Below are positions 1 through 8,987 of a stretch of 34,116 bases of DNA, in pieces. The position numbers and the translations under genes were made by a program. The stretch lies in assembly GCA_016282835.1 (NCBI GenBank), contig JAEELR010000217.1:1-34116 (forward strand), in the 5' to 3' direction. The stretch's first letter is position 1. Every line of letters begins with the position of its first letter. Under the pieces are notes generated by a model. It was not told the origin of the DNA. It did not search any database and was given only the letters and a program-made list of their open reading frames with translations. This DNA comes from Treponema sp. (GTDB lineage: Bacteria > Spirochaetota > Spirochaetia > Treponematales > Treponemataceae).

Positions 1-1563
1 ACTGCCGGCACGGTTTACAGCTTTCAATTCATAATCACCGAATTTTCCGTAAGCAGGAATAACAATGTCATCAATTTCATCAGCCATAATAAGAACTTCA
101 AGTCCCTTCTTTTTATAAGCCTCAAGCAAAGGTGACGCTCTCAAATTCTTTTCATCACTTCCGGTAATATAGTAAATTGCTTTCTGGTCTGCCTGCATTC
201 TCTTTACATAATCTTCGAAACTGGTCCAGTTTTCATCACCGGTTCCTTCAGGAGCAGTTGACTTAAAGCGCAGGATTTTTGCAATTTCATCACGATTGGC
301 AAAATCAGAATACAAGCCTTCTTTTAACGGACGGTTGTAATTCTTTAAGAAAGTATGCCACTTAGTAACCTTAGCTTTTTCTTCATCAGTTGCATCTTCT
401 TTTTTAGCAAGAGCCTCTGCATCTTCTCCAAGCTTTTTAAACTCGCTCAAAAGTTTTTTAACAGACTGAGTCTTTATAGTTTCAAGAATTCTATTCTGCT
501 GTAAAATTTCACGGCTCACATTTAAAGGCAAATCTTCACTGTCAATTACACCGCGAACGAAACGCAGATAACTTGGCAAAAGCTCCCTGTCATCATCAGT
601 AATGAAAACTCTCTTTACATAAAGCTTAACGCCGCTCTTATAATCAGCCTGATACATATCGAATGGAGCTGCTTCCGGAACATAGAATAAAGTTGTGTAT
701 TCCTGAGTTCCTTCTGCATGTGTGTGAACATACATCAATGGATCTGTAGCATCATGTGCAATTGATTTGTAAAAGTTATTGTAATCTTCTTTCTTTAACT
801 CTGACTTAGACTTTTTCCACAAAGCACTTGCACTGTTTACCTGCTCAACCTTCTGTTCGCTTCCATCAGGCTTTCCGTCTTTATTATATTTAGTCTGTGT
901 GTAATGAAGGAAAATCGGGAACGCAATATGATTAGAATATTTTTTAACAAGCTCATCAATTTTCCAGTGACTTGCATAATCTTTAGAATCATCATTTAAA
1001 TGAATTTCAATTGCAGAACCAACAGTCTCAGCCTTATCGAAATGATAGAGACAGTATTCAATAGAAGAAGAAGTGAGCTCTTCAACATCATAAGAATTTG
1101 TTCCGTCAGAAGACCAGTGCCAGACCTTACCGTCACCGCCGGCTTTACGGGTATAAACATCAATTTTAGTTGCTGCCATAAATGCACTGTAAAAACCAAC
1201 ACCAAACTGTCCTATTAAATCAGAATTATTGTTACCGCTTTCCGAAAGTTTTTCTATAAATGCTTTTGTACCAGAACGGGCAATTGTTCCAAGATTATCA
1301 TTTAAATCTTTCTCGTCCATACCGATACCGCAGTCCTGTATAGTAAGAATCTGTTTTTCTTCATCAAAGGTAATATCAATTCTTGGGTTAAAAGTCAGGG
1401 CTTTAAAAGCGTCATTTGAAACTGTCAGATACTTTAACTTGTCCAGCGCATCCGAAGCATTAGAAATAATCTCTCTTAAAAAAATGTCCTTATTAGAATA
1501 CATCGAGTGAATAATCAATTTTAAAAGTTGATTCACTTCTGTCTGAAACTGATACTTTGCCAT
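1..1563 (-). CDS. htpG: Chaperone HtpG (Hsp90), 5' part, cut by window edge
   Basis: Bacterial Hsp90, a cytoplasmic ATP-dependent homodimeric chaperone. The 521 codons present begin MAKYQFQTEV and show the GHKL ATPase signatures: E31-x3-N35 (EIISNASDAL), D77-x-G79-x-G81 (DCGIGM) and the lid motif GQFGVGFYSAF. The middle-domain motif VRGVIDSEDLPLNVSRE follows. About the last 120 residues (dimerisation domain) lie outside the window, judging from the usual family length of 620-640. The start is the ATG at 1561-1563, with GAGG 7 nt upstream. A TTGTTT-N17-TATATT promoter sits just upstream. No CIRCE operator is visible, so HrcA control is not supported here. The identification is secure. Confidence 0.97.
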   Translation of the reverse strand, partial: MAKYQFQTEVNQLLKLIIHSMYSNKDIFLREIISNASDALDKLKYLTVSNDAFKALTFNPRIDITFDEEKQILTIQDCGIGMDEKDLNDNLGTIARSGTKAFIEKLSESGNNNSDLIGQFGVGFYSAFMAATKIDVYTRKAGGDGKVWHWSSDGTNSYDVEELTSSSIEYCLYHFDKAETVGSAIEIHLNDDSKDYASHWKIDELVKKYSNHIAFPIFLHYTQTKYNKDGKPDGSEQKVEQVNSASALWKKSKSELKKEDYNNFYKSIAHDATDPLMYVHTHAEGTQEYTTLFYVPEAAPFDMYQADYKSGVKLYVKRVFITDDDRELLPSYLRFVRGVIDSEDLPLNVSREILQQNRILETIKTQSVKKLLSEFKKLGEDAEALAKKEDATDEEKAKVTKWHTFLKNYNRPLKEGLYSDFANRDEIAKILRFKSTAPEGTGDENWTSFEDYVKRMQADQKAIYYITGSDEKNLRASPLLEAYKKKGLEVLIMADEIDDIVIPAYGKFGDYELKAVNRAGS

Positions 1564-1593
1564 AATAAACCTCGTCTAAATTTATGATATACA

Positions 1594-1622
1594 AATATAA
1601 TAAATTTCTGCAAAGTAAACAA
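1594..1622 (-). promoter_or_regulatory. Sigma70-type promoter for htpG
   Basis: On the minus strand TTGTTT (1617-1622) and TATATT (1594-1599) are separated by exactly 17 bp. The predicted start near 1587 gives a leader of about 24 nt containing the GAGG site. It lies in the short gap after the upstream ligase gene. This is inferred from spacing and consensus only. Confidence 0.6.
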
Positions 1623-1630
1623 ATTTATTT

Positions 1631-3190
1631 TTAGTCGCGGATTTTTTTTCCGGTAGCATTCAGGGCGATTTTTTCAACAAAGTATATATGGCGGGGACGC
1701 TTGTATTTAGAAAGATTTTTTACATCATTACAAAAGGCTTTCAATTCTTCTTCCGTAAGAGATTCATCTTTTTTTTCTACATATAGCGCAATTGATTTTC
1801 CGCGCAGGGAATCGTTTTCGCTTTTTACAAGGCAGTCTTTAACTTTTGGGTGAGTACAGATTACAGCTTCAATCTGCTCAGGATAAATATTTTCGCCGCT
1901 GACAACAAACATATTATCTTTTCTTCCGCAAATAGAAAAATTTTTATCCTTGTCCCAGACTGCTAAGTCACCGGTATAAAACCAGCCGTTATAGAATTTC
2001 TGCTTTTCAATTTCTTTATTCTGAAAATAGCAAAAACTTGATTTCGAAACGCTTTTAATTATTATTTCACCGCAAGTTTGATTATCAAAAGGAACTAAAT
2101 CATCCGGCGAAGAAAAAGAAGATTCATTCAGTTTTACAATCCTTACATCATCTTCAATACAGGCCTTAAAGGAATTTTTCTCGCCCAGAACATTCCAGAA
2201 AGTTTCAGTTGTGCCGTAGCCGTTTATAACTTTGCAGCTAAAAGTGTTTTCCAGAAAATCTATATCTGAATTTGAGAGGACATTTCCCATGCTTACAAGA
2301 TTTTTCAAGCAGTTGTTTTTTAAATCAAAATGCTTTTTTGCTCCGGCCAGAATTTTTAATGTAGAAGGAGAACCAATTACATAAGTCACTTTGTAATCCG
2401 AAATCCACTTAATTGAATTCTGCGGAGAAAAACTTCTTACCACGACACAAGCTGCACCTGAATACAATACCGGGCATAAGCCTGCTGAATGTAAACCGCC
2501 CCTGTGAAACCACGGAGTTAAATTCATTGTAGTATCTGTAGAATCCATTTTTAAATGCATTAAAACATCGTGAACGGAAAGCACTTCATTTAGCTGTGTC
2601 AGAGGAATGCATTTTGGAAGTGAAGTTGTTCCGCTTGTGCAAAGCCTTACGGTTTCATCATAAACGGATACTTTATTTTTTTGCTTTAATTCTTTTCGCT
2701 TGTTTATAGAAAACAATTCATAGTGATTTGCAGGACATTTTATGTTTTCAAAATTATCCGCGAGAATGTATTTTGTGTTTTTAGATTTTTCATTCACTTT
2801 ATTTATTTGTGCCGAACAGCAGGGAGAATAAATGACAACTTTTGGTTTATTCTTTTTTATAAGCAGAGAAATTTCTTCTTCGGATAATTTAAAATTTGCA
2901 GGAAGAAAAACTGAATCTAAAATTTTTGAAGCAATATAAACACAGGCAAAGTCTATTGAGTTTCTTAAAAGACAAAAAACTACAGAGCCTTTTTTTACGC
3001 CGAGAGCATAAAAATTTTCACTTAAAGAATAAGCTTTTTCATACAGCTGTGAATAGGTAAGCGAAATATTTTTCTGCGCATCAATAATCGCAGTTTTTCC
3101 TGGAGTCTTAAATACGTTTCGCTTAAAGCCTTCCAGAAAATTATATTCACTTTCAAAAATCTTTTTAAACTCTTTGCTTTTACTTCTCAT
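1631..3190 (-). CDS. AMP-forming acyl-CoA ligase-like protein (ANL superfamily)
   Basis: A 519-residue adenylate-forming enzyme, expected to activate a carboxylate as acyl-AMP and transfer it to CoA or another thiol. Family motifs appear in order: TSGTTSLPK (185-193, phosphate loop), GYGTTE (324-329), YTGD (405-408), GRKDNMFVVSGENIYP (422-437) and the C-terminal NATGKK with the expected catalytic lysine K515. The phosphate loop is slightly degenerate, with S and C where the family usually has G. The substrate cannot be read; the size and the motif set resemble OSB-CoA ligase and medium or long-chain acyl-CoA ligases. The ATG overlaps the aroA stop as TAATG, so the gene is translationally coupled to aroA. 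It has no signal peptide and should be cytoplasmic. Confidence 0.88.
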   Translation of the reverse strand: MRSKSKEFKKIFESEYNFLEGFKRNVFKTPGKTAIIDAQKNISLTYSQLYEKAYSLSENFYALGVKKGSVVFCLLRNSIDFACVYIASKILDSVFLPANFKLSEEEISLLIKKNKPKVVIYSPCCSAQINKVNEKSKNTKYILADNFENIKCPANHYELFSINKRKELKQKNKVSVYDETVRLCTSGTTSLPKCIPLTQLNEVLSVHDVLMHLKMDSTDTTMNLTPWFHRGGLHSAGLCPVLYSGAACVVVRSFSPQNSIKWISDYKVTYVIGSPSTLKILAGAKKHFDLKNNCLKNLVSMGNVLSNSDIDFLENTFSCKVINGYGTTETFWNVLGEKNSFKACIEDDVRIVKLNESSFSSPDDLVPFDNQTCGEIIIKSVSKSSFCYFQNKEIEKQKFYNGWFYTGDLAVWDKDKNFSICGRKDNMFVVSGENIYPEQIEAVICTHPKVKDCLVKSENDSLRGKSIALYVEKKDESLTEEELKAFCNDVKNLSKYKRPRHIYFVEKIALNATGKKIRD

Positions 3191-4518
3191 TAAACTTCCT
3201 TGAAATCAGCTCCTATTTGTTTCATCACATTATAAAAGTTCGGGAAACTTACAGAGCAGCATTCTGCATCTTTAATTTCAACGCTCTCATTTTCGTTTAA
3301 CGCCAGGCCTAAAACTGCAAGGCTCATAGCAACTCTGTGGTCGTCATAGCTTTCAACGAGTCCGCCATGAAGTACACTTCCCTTCACAATCAGTTTGTCG
3401 TTTGCATCAGTTATATCAGCACCAAGTTTTTTAAGCTCGCTTGTCATTACTTTGATTCGGTCGGTTTCCTTTTTTCTGCAGCCGTCAATATCGGTAAACA
3501 CAACAGTGCCCTTTGTAAAGCATGCAGCCACGGCTAAAGCACAGATTGCATCCGGGAAATCACTTATTTTTATTTCATAAGTTGAAGACGGAAATTTTTC
3601 AGCCGAAAGAACAAATTCTTTTTCTTCAGTTTTATTTACGGTAAGAAGATTTTTTTCTTTGTCCCATAAAATTGAAGCACCCAAATCGCAAAGGACCTGT
3701 ACGATTTTATCATCGCCCTGGCTTCCTGAGCTGTCTACATTTTCAATTGTTATCTGTGAATTAGTTAAAATTGCAGCAACCAGTGGAAATGCAACGGCTT
3801 CCCAGTCACTTGGAATCGTTACATCCTGTGCCTTTAAAGAAGTACCGCCCTTAACTTTTATGTTTTTGAAATCCGGTGAAATAAAACAGTCAACACCAAA
3901 TTTCTCAAGCCAGAGTTTAGTCATTGTAAGGTATGGAGTTTCTTTTGGATTTGAAAGCTTTATTTTCATCGTTCCATTTAATCTTGTTGCAGCGAGCATA
4001 AGACCCGTAATGTACTGGCTTGAAACAGAACCTTCTGTCTTTACGGTTTTATTTGGTTTTGCTTTTCCCTGAACAACCAGCGGGCAGGTTTTACCGTTTG
4101 GATTTGCAACAAAGCTTTTTGCTCCAAGCTGATTGATTACATCTGCTACATGACTGACAGGGCGGCTTCGGATACTTTTATCTCCTGTAAAAATAGTTAC
4201 AGCATCAAGAGTTGCTGCAACCGGTGAAAGAAAATATAAAAGCGAACCGGAGTTTCCTACGTTTACGACATCATCGCTGGCATGGAAATTTTTACCGGCA
4301 CCCTTTACAGTCCAGTAGTCTTTTTCAAATTCTATTTGTGCTCCAAACTGCGGAATTACATTTGCTGTAGAAAGGCAGTCGGCACTTGCAAGCGGATTAT
4401 AGATTTTACTTTCTCCTTCACAAAGACAGGCAATTATTAAAGCCCTGATTGTATGCGATTTTGAAGGAGGAACATTGATTACACCAGAAAGAGAAGACTT
4501 TTTAGAAATTATATTCAT
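3190..4518 (-). CDS. aroA: 3-phosphoshikimate 1-carboxyvinyltransferase (EPSP synthase)
   Basis: Sixth step of the shikimate pathway: shikimate-3-phosphate plus PEP gives EPSP. The 442 residues match the family length. Visible active-site residues are K20, S21 and R25 (PPSKSHTIR), the SSQ triplet 166-168 (S3P binding), D323 (FPDA), K350-E351 and R354 (KKETDR) and R395 (YDDHR). The PEP-loop motif is unusual: GNSGSLLYF (88-96) replaces the common GNAGTxxRP, with Y and F where R and P are typical. No Shine-Dalgarno sequence precedes the ATG; the -10 box TATAAT ends 10 nt upstream, so a nearly leaderless mRNA is likely. It forms a two-gene coupled unit with the downstream ligase. Confidence 0.95.
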   Translation of the reverse strand: MNIISKKSSLSGVINVPPSKSHTIRALIIACLCEGESKIYNPLASADCLSTANVIPQFGAQIEFEKDYWTVKGAGKNFHASDDVVNVGNSGSLLYFLSPVAATLDAVTIFTGDKSIRSRPVSHVADVINQLGAKSFVANPNGKTCPLVVQGKAKPNKTVKTEGSVSSQYITGLMLAATRLNGTMKIKLSNPKETPYLTMTKLWLEKFGVDCFISPDFKNIKVKGGTSLKAQDVTIPSDWEAVAFPLVAAILTNSQITIENVDSSGSQGDDKIVQVLCDLGASILWDKEKNLLTVNKTEEKEFVLSAEKFPSSTYEIKISDFPDAICALAVAACFTKGTVVFTDIDGCRKKETDRIKVMTSELKKLGADITDANDKLIVKGSVLHGGLVESYDDHRVAMSLAVLGLALNENESVEIKDAECCSVSFPNFYNVMKQIGADFKEV

Positions 4519-4528
4519 AATGGGAAAA

Positions 4529-4557
4529 ATTATAATGTATCAAAATGTTAAAGTCGA
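4529..4557 (-). promoter_or_regulatory. Promoter of aroA giving a nearly leaderless transcript
   Basis: Minus strand TCGACT (4552-4557) and a perfect TATAAT (4529-4534) with a 17-bp spacer. The start is predicted at about 4522, four bases before the ATG. The sequence between the -10 box and the ATG (TTTTCCCATT) cannot act as a ribosome-binding site. Confidence 0.6.
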
Positions 4558-4574
4558 GATTGTAAAAGTGATTC

Positions 4575-4684
4575 ATTCAAAAATGTGTCCGCGCTAGAAA
4601 TGTGGTGGTTGAGTTTAATCGAAACCACCAGGAAGGGATTTGTGAAAGCGCCTGTCTTTTCTGGGAGCAGATACATTTTTGAAT
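4575..4684. repeat. Palindromic intergenic element, copy 1 (110 bp)
   Basis: The ends are inverted repeats of 18 bp with two mismatches: ATTCAAAAATGTGTCCGC (4575-4592) and the complement of GCAGATACATTTTTGAAT (4667-4684). Nested inside are GCGCT/AGCGC and an 8-bp stem TGGTGGTT (4603-4610) / AACCACCA (4623-4630). It shares the end sequence and the block TGTCTTTTCTGGGAGC with a second element at 14501-14652. It lies between the acyl-CoA synthetase stop and the aroA promoter and may terminate transcription entering from either side. Confidence 0.75.
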
Positions 4685-4690
4685 CTTTCG

Positions 4691-6673
4691 CTATGCATAC
4701 ATTTTATCAATTTCGTTTTTATATTTTTGTATAATCTTGTATCGCATCATTTCCTGCTTTGCACTTAATTCCTCGCCAACTTTAAAGCTTTCAGTCAGCA
4801 GATGGAATTTATAAATCTTTTCGCAGGTTCTAAAATCCTTTGAGTTATTTACTAATGAATCCAGAAGGTGTGAGAATAAATCTTCTATTTCAGGAAGCTT
4901 TACGAGTTCTTCAATATTCTCAAAATCAATATTATGTTCTTCAGCATATTTTACTAAATTGTCTTTCGAAGGAACTATCAGGGTTGAAAGATATTTTTTG
5001 TCCTGCCCCAGGACAATCGAGCTTTCGATTAAACTGCTTGAACACAAAGCACTTTCAATTACCTGTGGTTCAATGTTTTCTCCGCCAAGCAGAACGATTG
5101 TATCTTTGGCACGGCCAGTAATTTTAAGTTCACCGTCATAAGTTATAAGTCCTATATCGCCGGTATTAAGCCATCCGTCTTCATCAATTACAGTTTTTGT
5201 AATTTCATCCTGTTTGTAGTAGCCCTTCATTACCTGTGGTCCGCGAACTAAAATCAAGCCCTTAACGCCCCTGCCTAAATCAGCTGTGCCTGCAGGTTTT
5301 CCGTTTTTTTCTTCAACGATTTTAATTTCAAAAGTCGGCATAACGCGTCCTACACAATTTGGTCTGTTCTTTTTGTACCAGTTGAAAGCGATTAATGGAG
5401 AAGCTTCTGTTAAGCCGTATCCTTCCAGGAGCCTGAATCCGATTGCCCTGAAAAAGTCTTCGGTTGATTTTTGCAAAGCACCGCCTCCACTTATTGCAAT
5501 GCAAATTTTTCCGCCGAATTTATTTTTTATATTATTATAAACCAAGAGTTCTCCCAAAAGCTTTAACGGTAAGAGTAAAATAAAAGGAACTATTGCCTGC
5601 ACAAATTCTTTGATGCGTGAAGTTTTAACAACTCTGCAGGTTCTTCCTTTTACTTTATCTTTTAACGAAGCCCATTTGATTCCAACATTAATAAAGAAAT
5701 CAAATAAAACTTTTGTTGCACCGCCTTTCTTTGCAACAGCTCTTTTAACACCGTTTTCCAATGCTTCCCATAAGCGCGGAACACCACAAATCCATGCAGG
5801 TTTTACATTTGCTAAATCTTTTAACAAAACAGATGCAACTGGTTTTGAATATGCAATTCCTGAATCGGTATAAAAAACTGTGTACTGAATGAAGCGCTCG
5901 AAACTATGCCATACAGGAAGAACAGAAAGCCACATTGAGCCTTTTTTATATGGTAAGAAATTCATTAAAGGAGAAAGCTCTGTAATGAAATTCTTATGGG
6001 TGAGCATTACACCTTTTGGAGTGCCGGTTGTTCCCGATGTAAAAATAATTGTAGCAACATCATCACCTTTTGTTTTTTCCATTTCACTTTCAATTTGCTT
6101 TGTAAAGAATTCTTCGTTGCCTTCAAAAATTCTTATGCACCTTTCATAAAAATTTTTATAGCAGATGATTTGTACGCCTTTTGATTTAGCTTCGAGAATT
6201 TGAGAGGAATTTACATCATCAAAAATAATTGCTCTTTCAAGCAAAGGAACTTCTTCTTTTTTTTCAAGCACTTTATTCAACTGCGCAAAGTTTTCAAAAA
6301 TTCCTGTTTTACATTCAGAGTAAGAAATTATAAAACGAATTTCATTTCCCATTGAATCGCAGCCACGAGGAACATCAACTGCGCCAATACTCAGCAAGGC
6401 TAAATCGCACAAAAGCCATTCCCTTCTGTTATCAGAAATAAAAGCAACATTTTCGCCCCTTGAAATTCCAAGGACTTTAAAACCTGCAGCAAGAGCAAGG
6501 ACTGATTTATAGGAATCAGCATAACTGTAATTTATAAAATTTCCTTTCTCATCTTTTGAAGCCTGGAATGTTAAAGACTGTAATTCATTTGCTTTCTTCT
6601 TAAATAAAAGCGGAATATTCTCTGGTAAACTTGTATCAATTTTCAGTTCATCTTTTCTGTTTAATTCTTTCAT
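4691..6673 (-). CDS. Long-chain acyl-CoA synthetase (AMP-forming)
   Basis: Activates fatty acids to acyl-CoA for lipid synthesis or turnover. The 660 residues have the complete ANL motif set: FTSGTTGTPKG (near 211-221), the GGGAL region, GYGLTE (418-423), NTGD (503-506) and GRAKDTIVLLGGENIEP (from 520). A hydrophobic stretch (IVPFILLLPLKLLGELLV, about 361-378) suggests membrane association, as in related bacterial synthetases. I chose the ATG at 6671-6673 because GGAGG lies 7 nt upstream and a strong promoter starts RNA near 6737; the longer reading frame up to 6754 would begin upstream of that start site. This is the second ANL enzyme within 5 kb. The substrate range is inferred from the family. 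Confidence 0.92.
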   Translation of the reverse strand: MKELNRKDELKIDTSLPENIPLLFKKKANELQSLTFQASKDEKGNFINYSYADSYKSVLALAAGFKVLGISRGENVAFISDNRREWLLCDLALLSIGAVDVPRGCDSMGNEIRFIISYSECKTGIFENFAQLNKVLEKKEEVPLLERAIIFDDVNSSQILEAKSKGVQIICYKNFYERCIRIFEGNEEFFTKQIESEMEKTKGDDVATIIFTSGTTGTPKGVMLTHKNFITELSPLMNFLPYKKGSMWLSVLPVWHSFERFIQYTVFYTDSGIAYSKPVASVLLKDLANVKPAWICGVPRLWEALENGVKRAVAKKGGATKVLFDFFINVGIKWASLKDKVKGRTCRVVKTSRIKEFVQAIVPFILLLPLKLLGELLVYNNIKNKFGGKICIAISGGGALQKSTEDFFRAIGFRLLEGYGLTEASPLIAFNWYKKNRPNCVGRVMPTFEIKIVEEKNGKPAGTADLGRGVKGLILVRGPQVMKGYYKQDEITKTVIDEDGWLNTGDIGLITYDGELKITGRAKDTIVLLGGENIEPQVIESALCSSSLIESSIVLGQDKKYLSTLIVPSKDNLVKYAEEHNIDFENIEELVKLPEIEDLFSHLLDSLVNNSKDFRTCEKIYKFHLLTESFKVGEELSAKQEMMRYKIIQKYKNEIDKMYA

Positions 6674-6743
6674 CGTATACCTCCAGTAAATGCAGCTATA
6701 AAAATTTGCATTGCAAGTTTTTATAGATTTATTACTTAATCTT

Positions 6744-6772
6744 TTTATAGACACTTTAACAATTTATGTCAA
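6744..6772 (-). promoter_or_regulatory. Strong sigma70-type promoter for the acyl-CoA synthetase
   Basis: Minus strand consensus TTGACA (6767-6772), a 17-bp spacer and TATAAA (6744-6749). The predicted start near 6737 leaves a leader of about 64 nt. This is the closest match to consensus in the window. Confidence 0.75.
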
Positions 6773-6790
6773 TATGTATTTTTCAGCATC

Positions 6791-6818
6791 TTTACAAAGT
6801 AAAAATATTAACTACACT
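6791..6818 (+). promoter_or_regulatory. Possible promoter for the AEC-family carrier
   Basis: TTTACA (6791-6796), 16 bp, TACACT (6813-6818). The start near 6825 would leave only about 10 nt before the ATG, with the GGAG at the very 5' end. It is weaker than the divergent promoter and tentative. Confidence 0.35.
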
Positions 6819-6834
6819 AACAGTGGAGAAAAAA

Positions 6835-7797
6835 ATGTATCTTCTGGTAATAAAACAACTTTCAATAATGACATTAATTGCTTTGGCTTCATGGCTCTTT
6901 GCAAAACTCACAAAAGTAAATGAAGGCGAACAAAAATTTATAAGCCGCCTGCTTTTATTCTTTATTAATCCCTGCCTTATAATTGATTCATTCAACATAG
7001 ATTTTTCAGCACAGAAAATTAAAGAGTTAGGAATAGTGTTTTTGATTTCTCTCGGACTTCACTTGATTATGATTGCACTGTCTGCCATTTTCATCCGCAA
7101 AAAAAATAATGAAGATTTTGCTGACCTGGAAAAGATTGCCTGCATTTTTACAAACTGCGGATTTATTGGAATTCCTTTGATAAGAGGAGTCTTTGGAAAT
7201 GAAGGTGTTTTTTATTTGATGGGATACCTTACAGTTTTCAATTTAACACTCTGGACTTACGGCTATTATGTTTTGAGCGGTTCAATCAACTTGAAAAAAA
7301 TAATTACAAATCCAAACATAATTGCAGTAATTTTAGGTTTAATAATTTTCTGCATTCCGTCCAGGCTTCCAAATTTTATAGCAGAACCAGTTCATATAAT
7401 TGGAAGCACAAACTCCTGTGTTGCAATGATTTTGCTGGGACTATTTTTTGCAACCTTTAAGCTTTCTCCTAAAACCGAAGAAAACAAAGGGACAATTTTC
7501 AGGCTCATAAAATTTATTGTTCTGCGTTTAGTGATTTGTTCCTTAGTAAACTTAGTCTATATTTTTACACTCTACAAAATCTTACCACAGGGCATAAACA
7601 CAACGATGATGCTTTTCGTTCCTTACATTTGCTCCATGTGCCCGAGTGCAACAAGTGTTCCCGGAATGGCGTGCATTTTCAACAAAGACTCTTCTTATGC
7701 AAGTTTGATGGTTTCCCTGACAAGTCTTTTCTGCCTGCTGACAATACCGTCTTTTGTAGCGCTGGGAAATTTTATCATTGAAAAATTCCAGCAGTGA
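6835..7797 (+). CDS. AEC-family (auxin efflux carrier type) membrane transporter
   Basis: A 320-residue integral membrane protein with about ten hydrophobic segments in two halves. It has family-typical blocks near the N-terminus (LLLFFINPCLIIDSF) and before the centre (IFTNCGFIGIPLIRGVFG). Bacterial members export or exchange small carboxylates such as malate; the substrate cannot be read here. The C-terminal half holds CSMCPSATSVPGMACIF, the conserved crossover-type stretch of the second repeat. The start at 6835 was chosen because GGAG lies 7 nt upstream; an in-frame ATG at 6766 lies within the promoter of the divergent gene. It is followed after 93 bp by the glycosyltransferase fusion and could be cotranscribed with it. 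Confidence 0.85.
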   Translation: MYLLVIKQLSIMTLIALASWLFAKLTKVNEGEQKFISRLLLFFINPCLIIDSFNIDFSAQKIKELGIVFLISLGLHLIMIALSAIFIRKKNNEDFADLEKIACIFTNCGFIGIPLIRGVFGNEGVFYLMGYLTVFNLTLWTYGYYVLSGSINLKKIITNPNIIAVILGLIIFCIPSRLPNFIAEPVHIIGSTNSCVAMILLGLFFATFKLSPKTEENKGTIFRLIKFIVLRLVICSLVNLVYIFTLYKILPQGINTTMMLFVPYICSMCPSATSVPGMACIFNKDSSYASLMVSLTSLFCLLTIPSFVALGNFIIEKFQQ

Positions 7798-7890
7798 TTT
7801 TTGCAGTTACATTAATTTAATTCAATCATTAGAATGCAAGAATACATTAGAATACAAAGTGAATTTATAAAATAGTAAAAGAGTGTATTT

Positions 7891-8955
7891 ATGGAACAAA
7901 ACATATTTATTCTAATTCCAGCTTATAATCCTGATGAAAAACTTATTAAACTTGTAAACGAATTAAAGGAAAGCGGTTTTTCACATATTTTAGTAATTGA
8001 TGACGGAAGCAAAGCTGAATGCAAACCAATATTTAAGGAAGTAGAAAATTCCGGCTGCACACTTGTAGTTCACGAAGTTAATAAAGGAAAAGGACAGGCA
8101 ATTAAAACAGGAATACAAAGTGCCAGTGAAATAATTAAAGAAAGCGGAAAAGAATTTATCGGATATATTACAGCAGACGCAGACGGACAGCACTTAACGA
8201 AAGACATTATGGGTGTTGCAAACTGCATGAGTGAAAACAAGGACTGTCTTGTTATCGGTACAAGAAATTTTAATGAGAAAGACATACCGCTTAGAAGCCG
8301 CTTCGGAAATAAATTCTCATCAGCATTTTTTAAAATTGTTACAGGCGTAAAGTGCACTGACACACAAACAGGCTTAAGGGGAATTCCTTACATCTTAACA
8401 AACCTTGCTTTAGAAGAAGATGGAAGCAGATACGAATATGAAATGAATTTTTTAATGGACGCAGTGAAGTTTACAAAAATGATTTCAATTCCAATTACTG
8501 TAATCTATGAAAATAATAATGAAGGCTCTCACTTCAGGCCAATCAGGGATTCGCTCAGAATATACGGACGATTTCTAAAATATATTTCCTGTTCATTAAT
8601 CAGCTGTGCCTGTGATTTAATTTTTTTCCACCTGATATCACTTTTCTTTGATACAAAAGAACTGGCAGCAACTTCTGCAATATTTATCTCGACAGCAATC
8701 GCAAGAGTTCTTTCGGGCACAATAAACTTTACATTGAATAAACTGTGGTGCTTCAAGAATAACCGCAAGAGTGTAAAACAAGTAATTAAATACATGACTG
8801 TCTTTTTTTCAAATATGATTTTAAGTGCTTCGTTTGTCCGACTGCTTACATTTATTCCCGTACCACGGCTTTTAATCAAATGTATAGTTGATACGATTTT
8901 ATTTTTTGTTTCCTACAGACTGCAGCAGAACTGGGTTTTCAGGAAAAAGCTATAA
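7891..8955 (+). CDS. Glycosyltransferase family 2 fused to a GtrA-like membrane domain
   Basis: The N-terminal 225 residues are a DPM1-like GT2 domain: IPAYNPDEKL, IDDGS (36-40), NKGKGQAIKTG (64-74), the DADGQH metal-binding motif (96-101) and DTQTGLRG (157-164). The C-terminal 125 residues contain four hydrophobic helices and the GtrA-type ending NKLWCFK and YRLQQNWVFRKK. Such proteins probably transfer a sugar from a nucleotide donor to polyprenyl phosphate and help flip it across the inner membrane for envelope glycosylation. The two activities are often separate genes (GtrB and GtrA); here they form one chain. The ribosome-binding site is weak (AAGAG). Confidence 0.9.
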   Translation: MEQNIFILIPAYNPDEKLIKLVNELKESGFSHILVIDDGSKAECKPIFKEVENSGCTLVVHEVNKGKGQAIKTGIQSASEIIKESGKEFIGYITADADGQHLTKDIMGVANCMSENKDCLVIGTRNFNEKDIPLRSRFGNKFSSAFFKIVTGVKCTDTQTGLRGIPYILTNLALEEDGSRYEYEMNFLMDAVKFTKMISIPITVIYENNNEGSHFRPIRDSLRIYGRFLKYISCSLISCACDLIFFHLISLFFDTKELAATSAIFISTAIARVLSGTINFTLNKLWCFKNNRKSVKQVIKYMTVFFSNMILSASFVRLLTFIPVPRLLIKCIVDTILFFVSYRLQQNWVFRKKL

Positions 8956-8987
8956 CCCGCTATAGAAAAATTATATTTCCTCAATAA

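Noticed and set aside
1564-1630. A CIRCE heat-shock operator before htpG
   Set aside because: The TTAGCACTC-N9-GAGTGCTAA pattern is absent in any form.
6674-6754. An N-terminal extension of 27 residues on the acyl-CoA synthetase
   Set aside because: It would begin upstream of the predicted transcription start and covers the -10 box; the internal ATG has GGAGG at the right distance.
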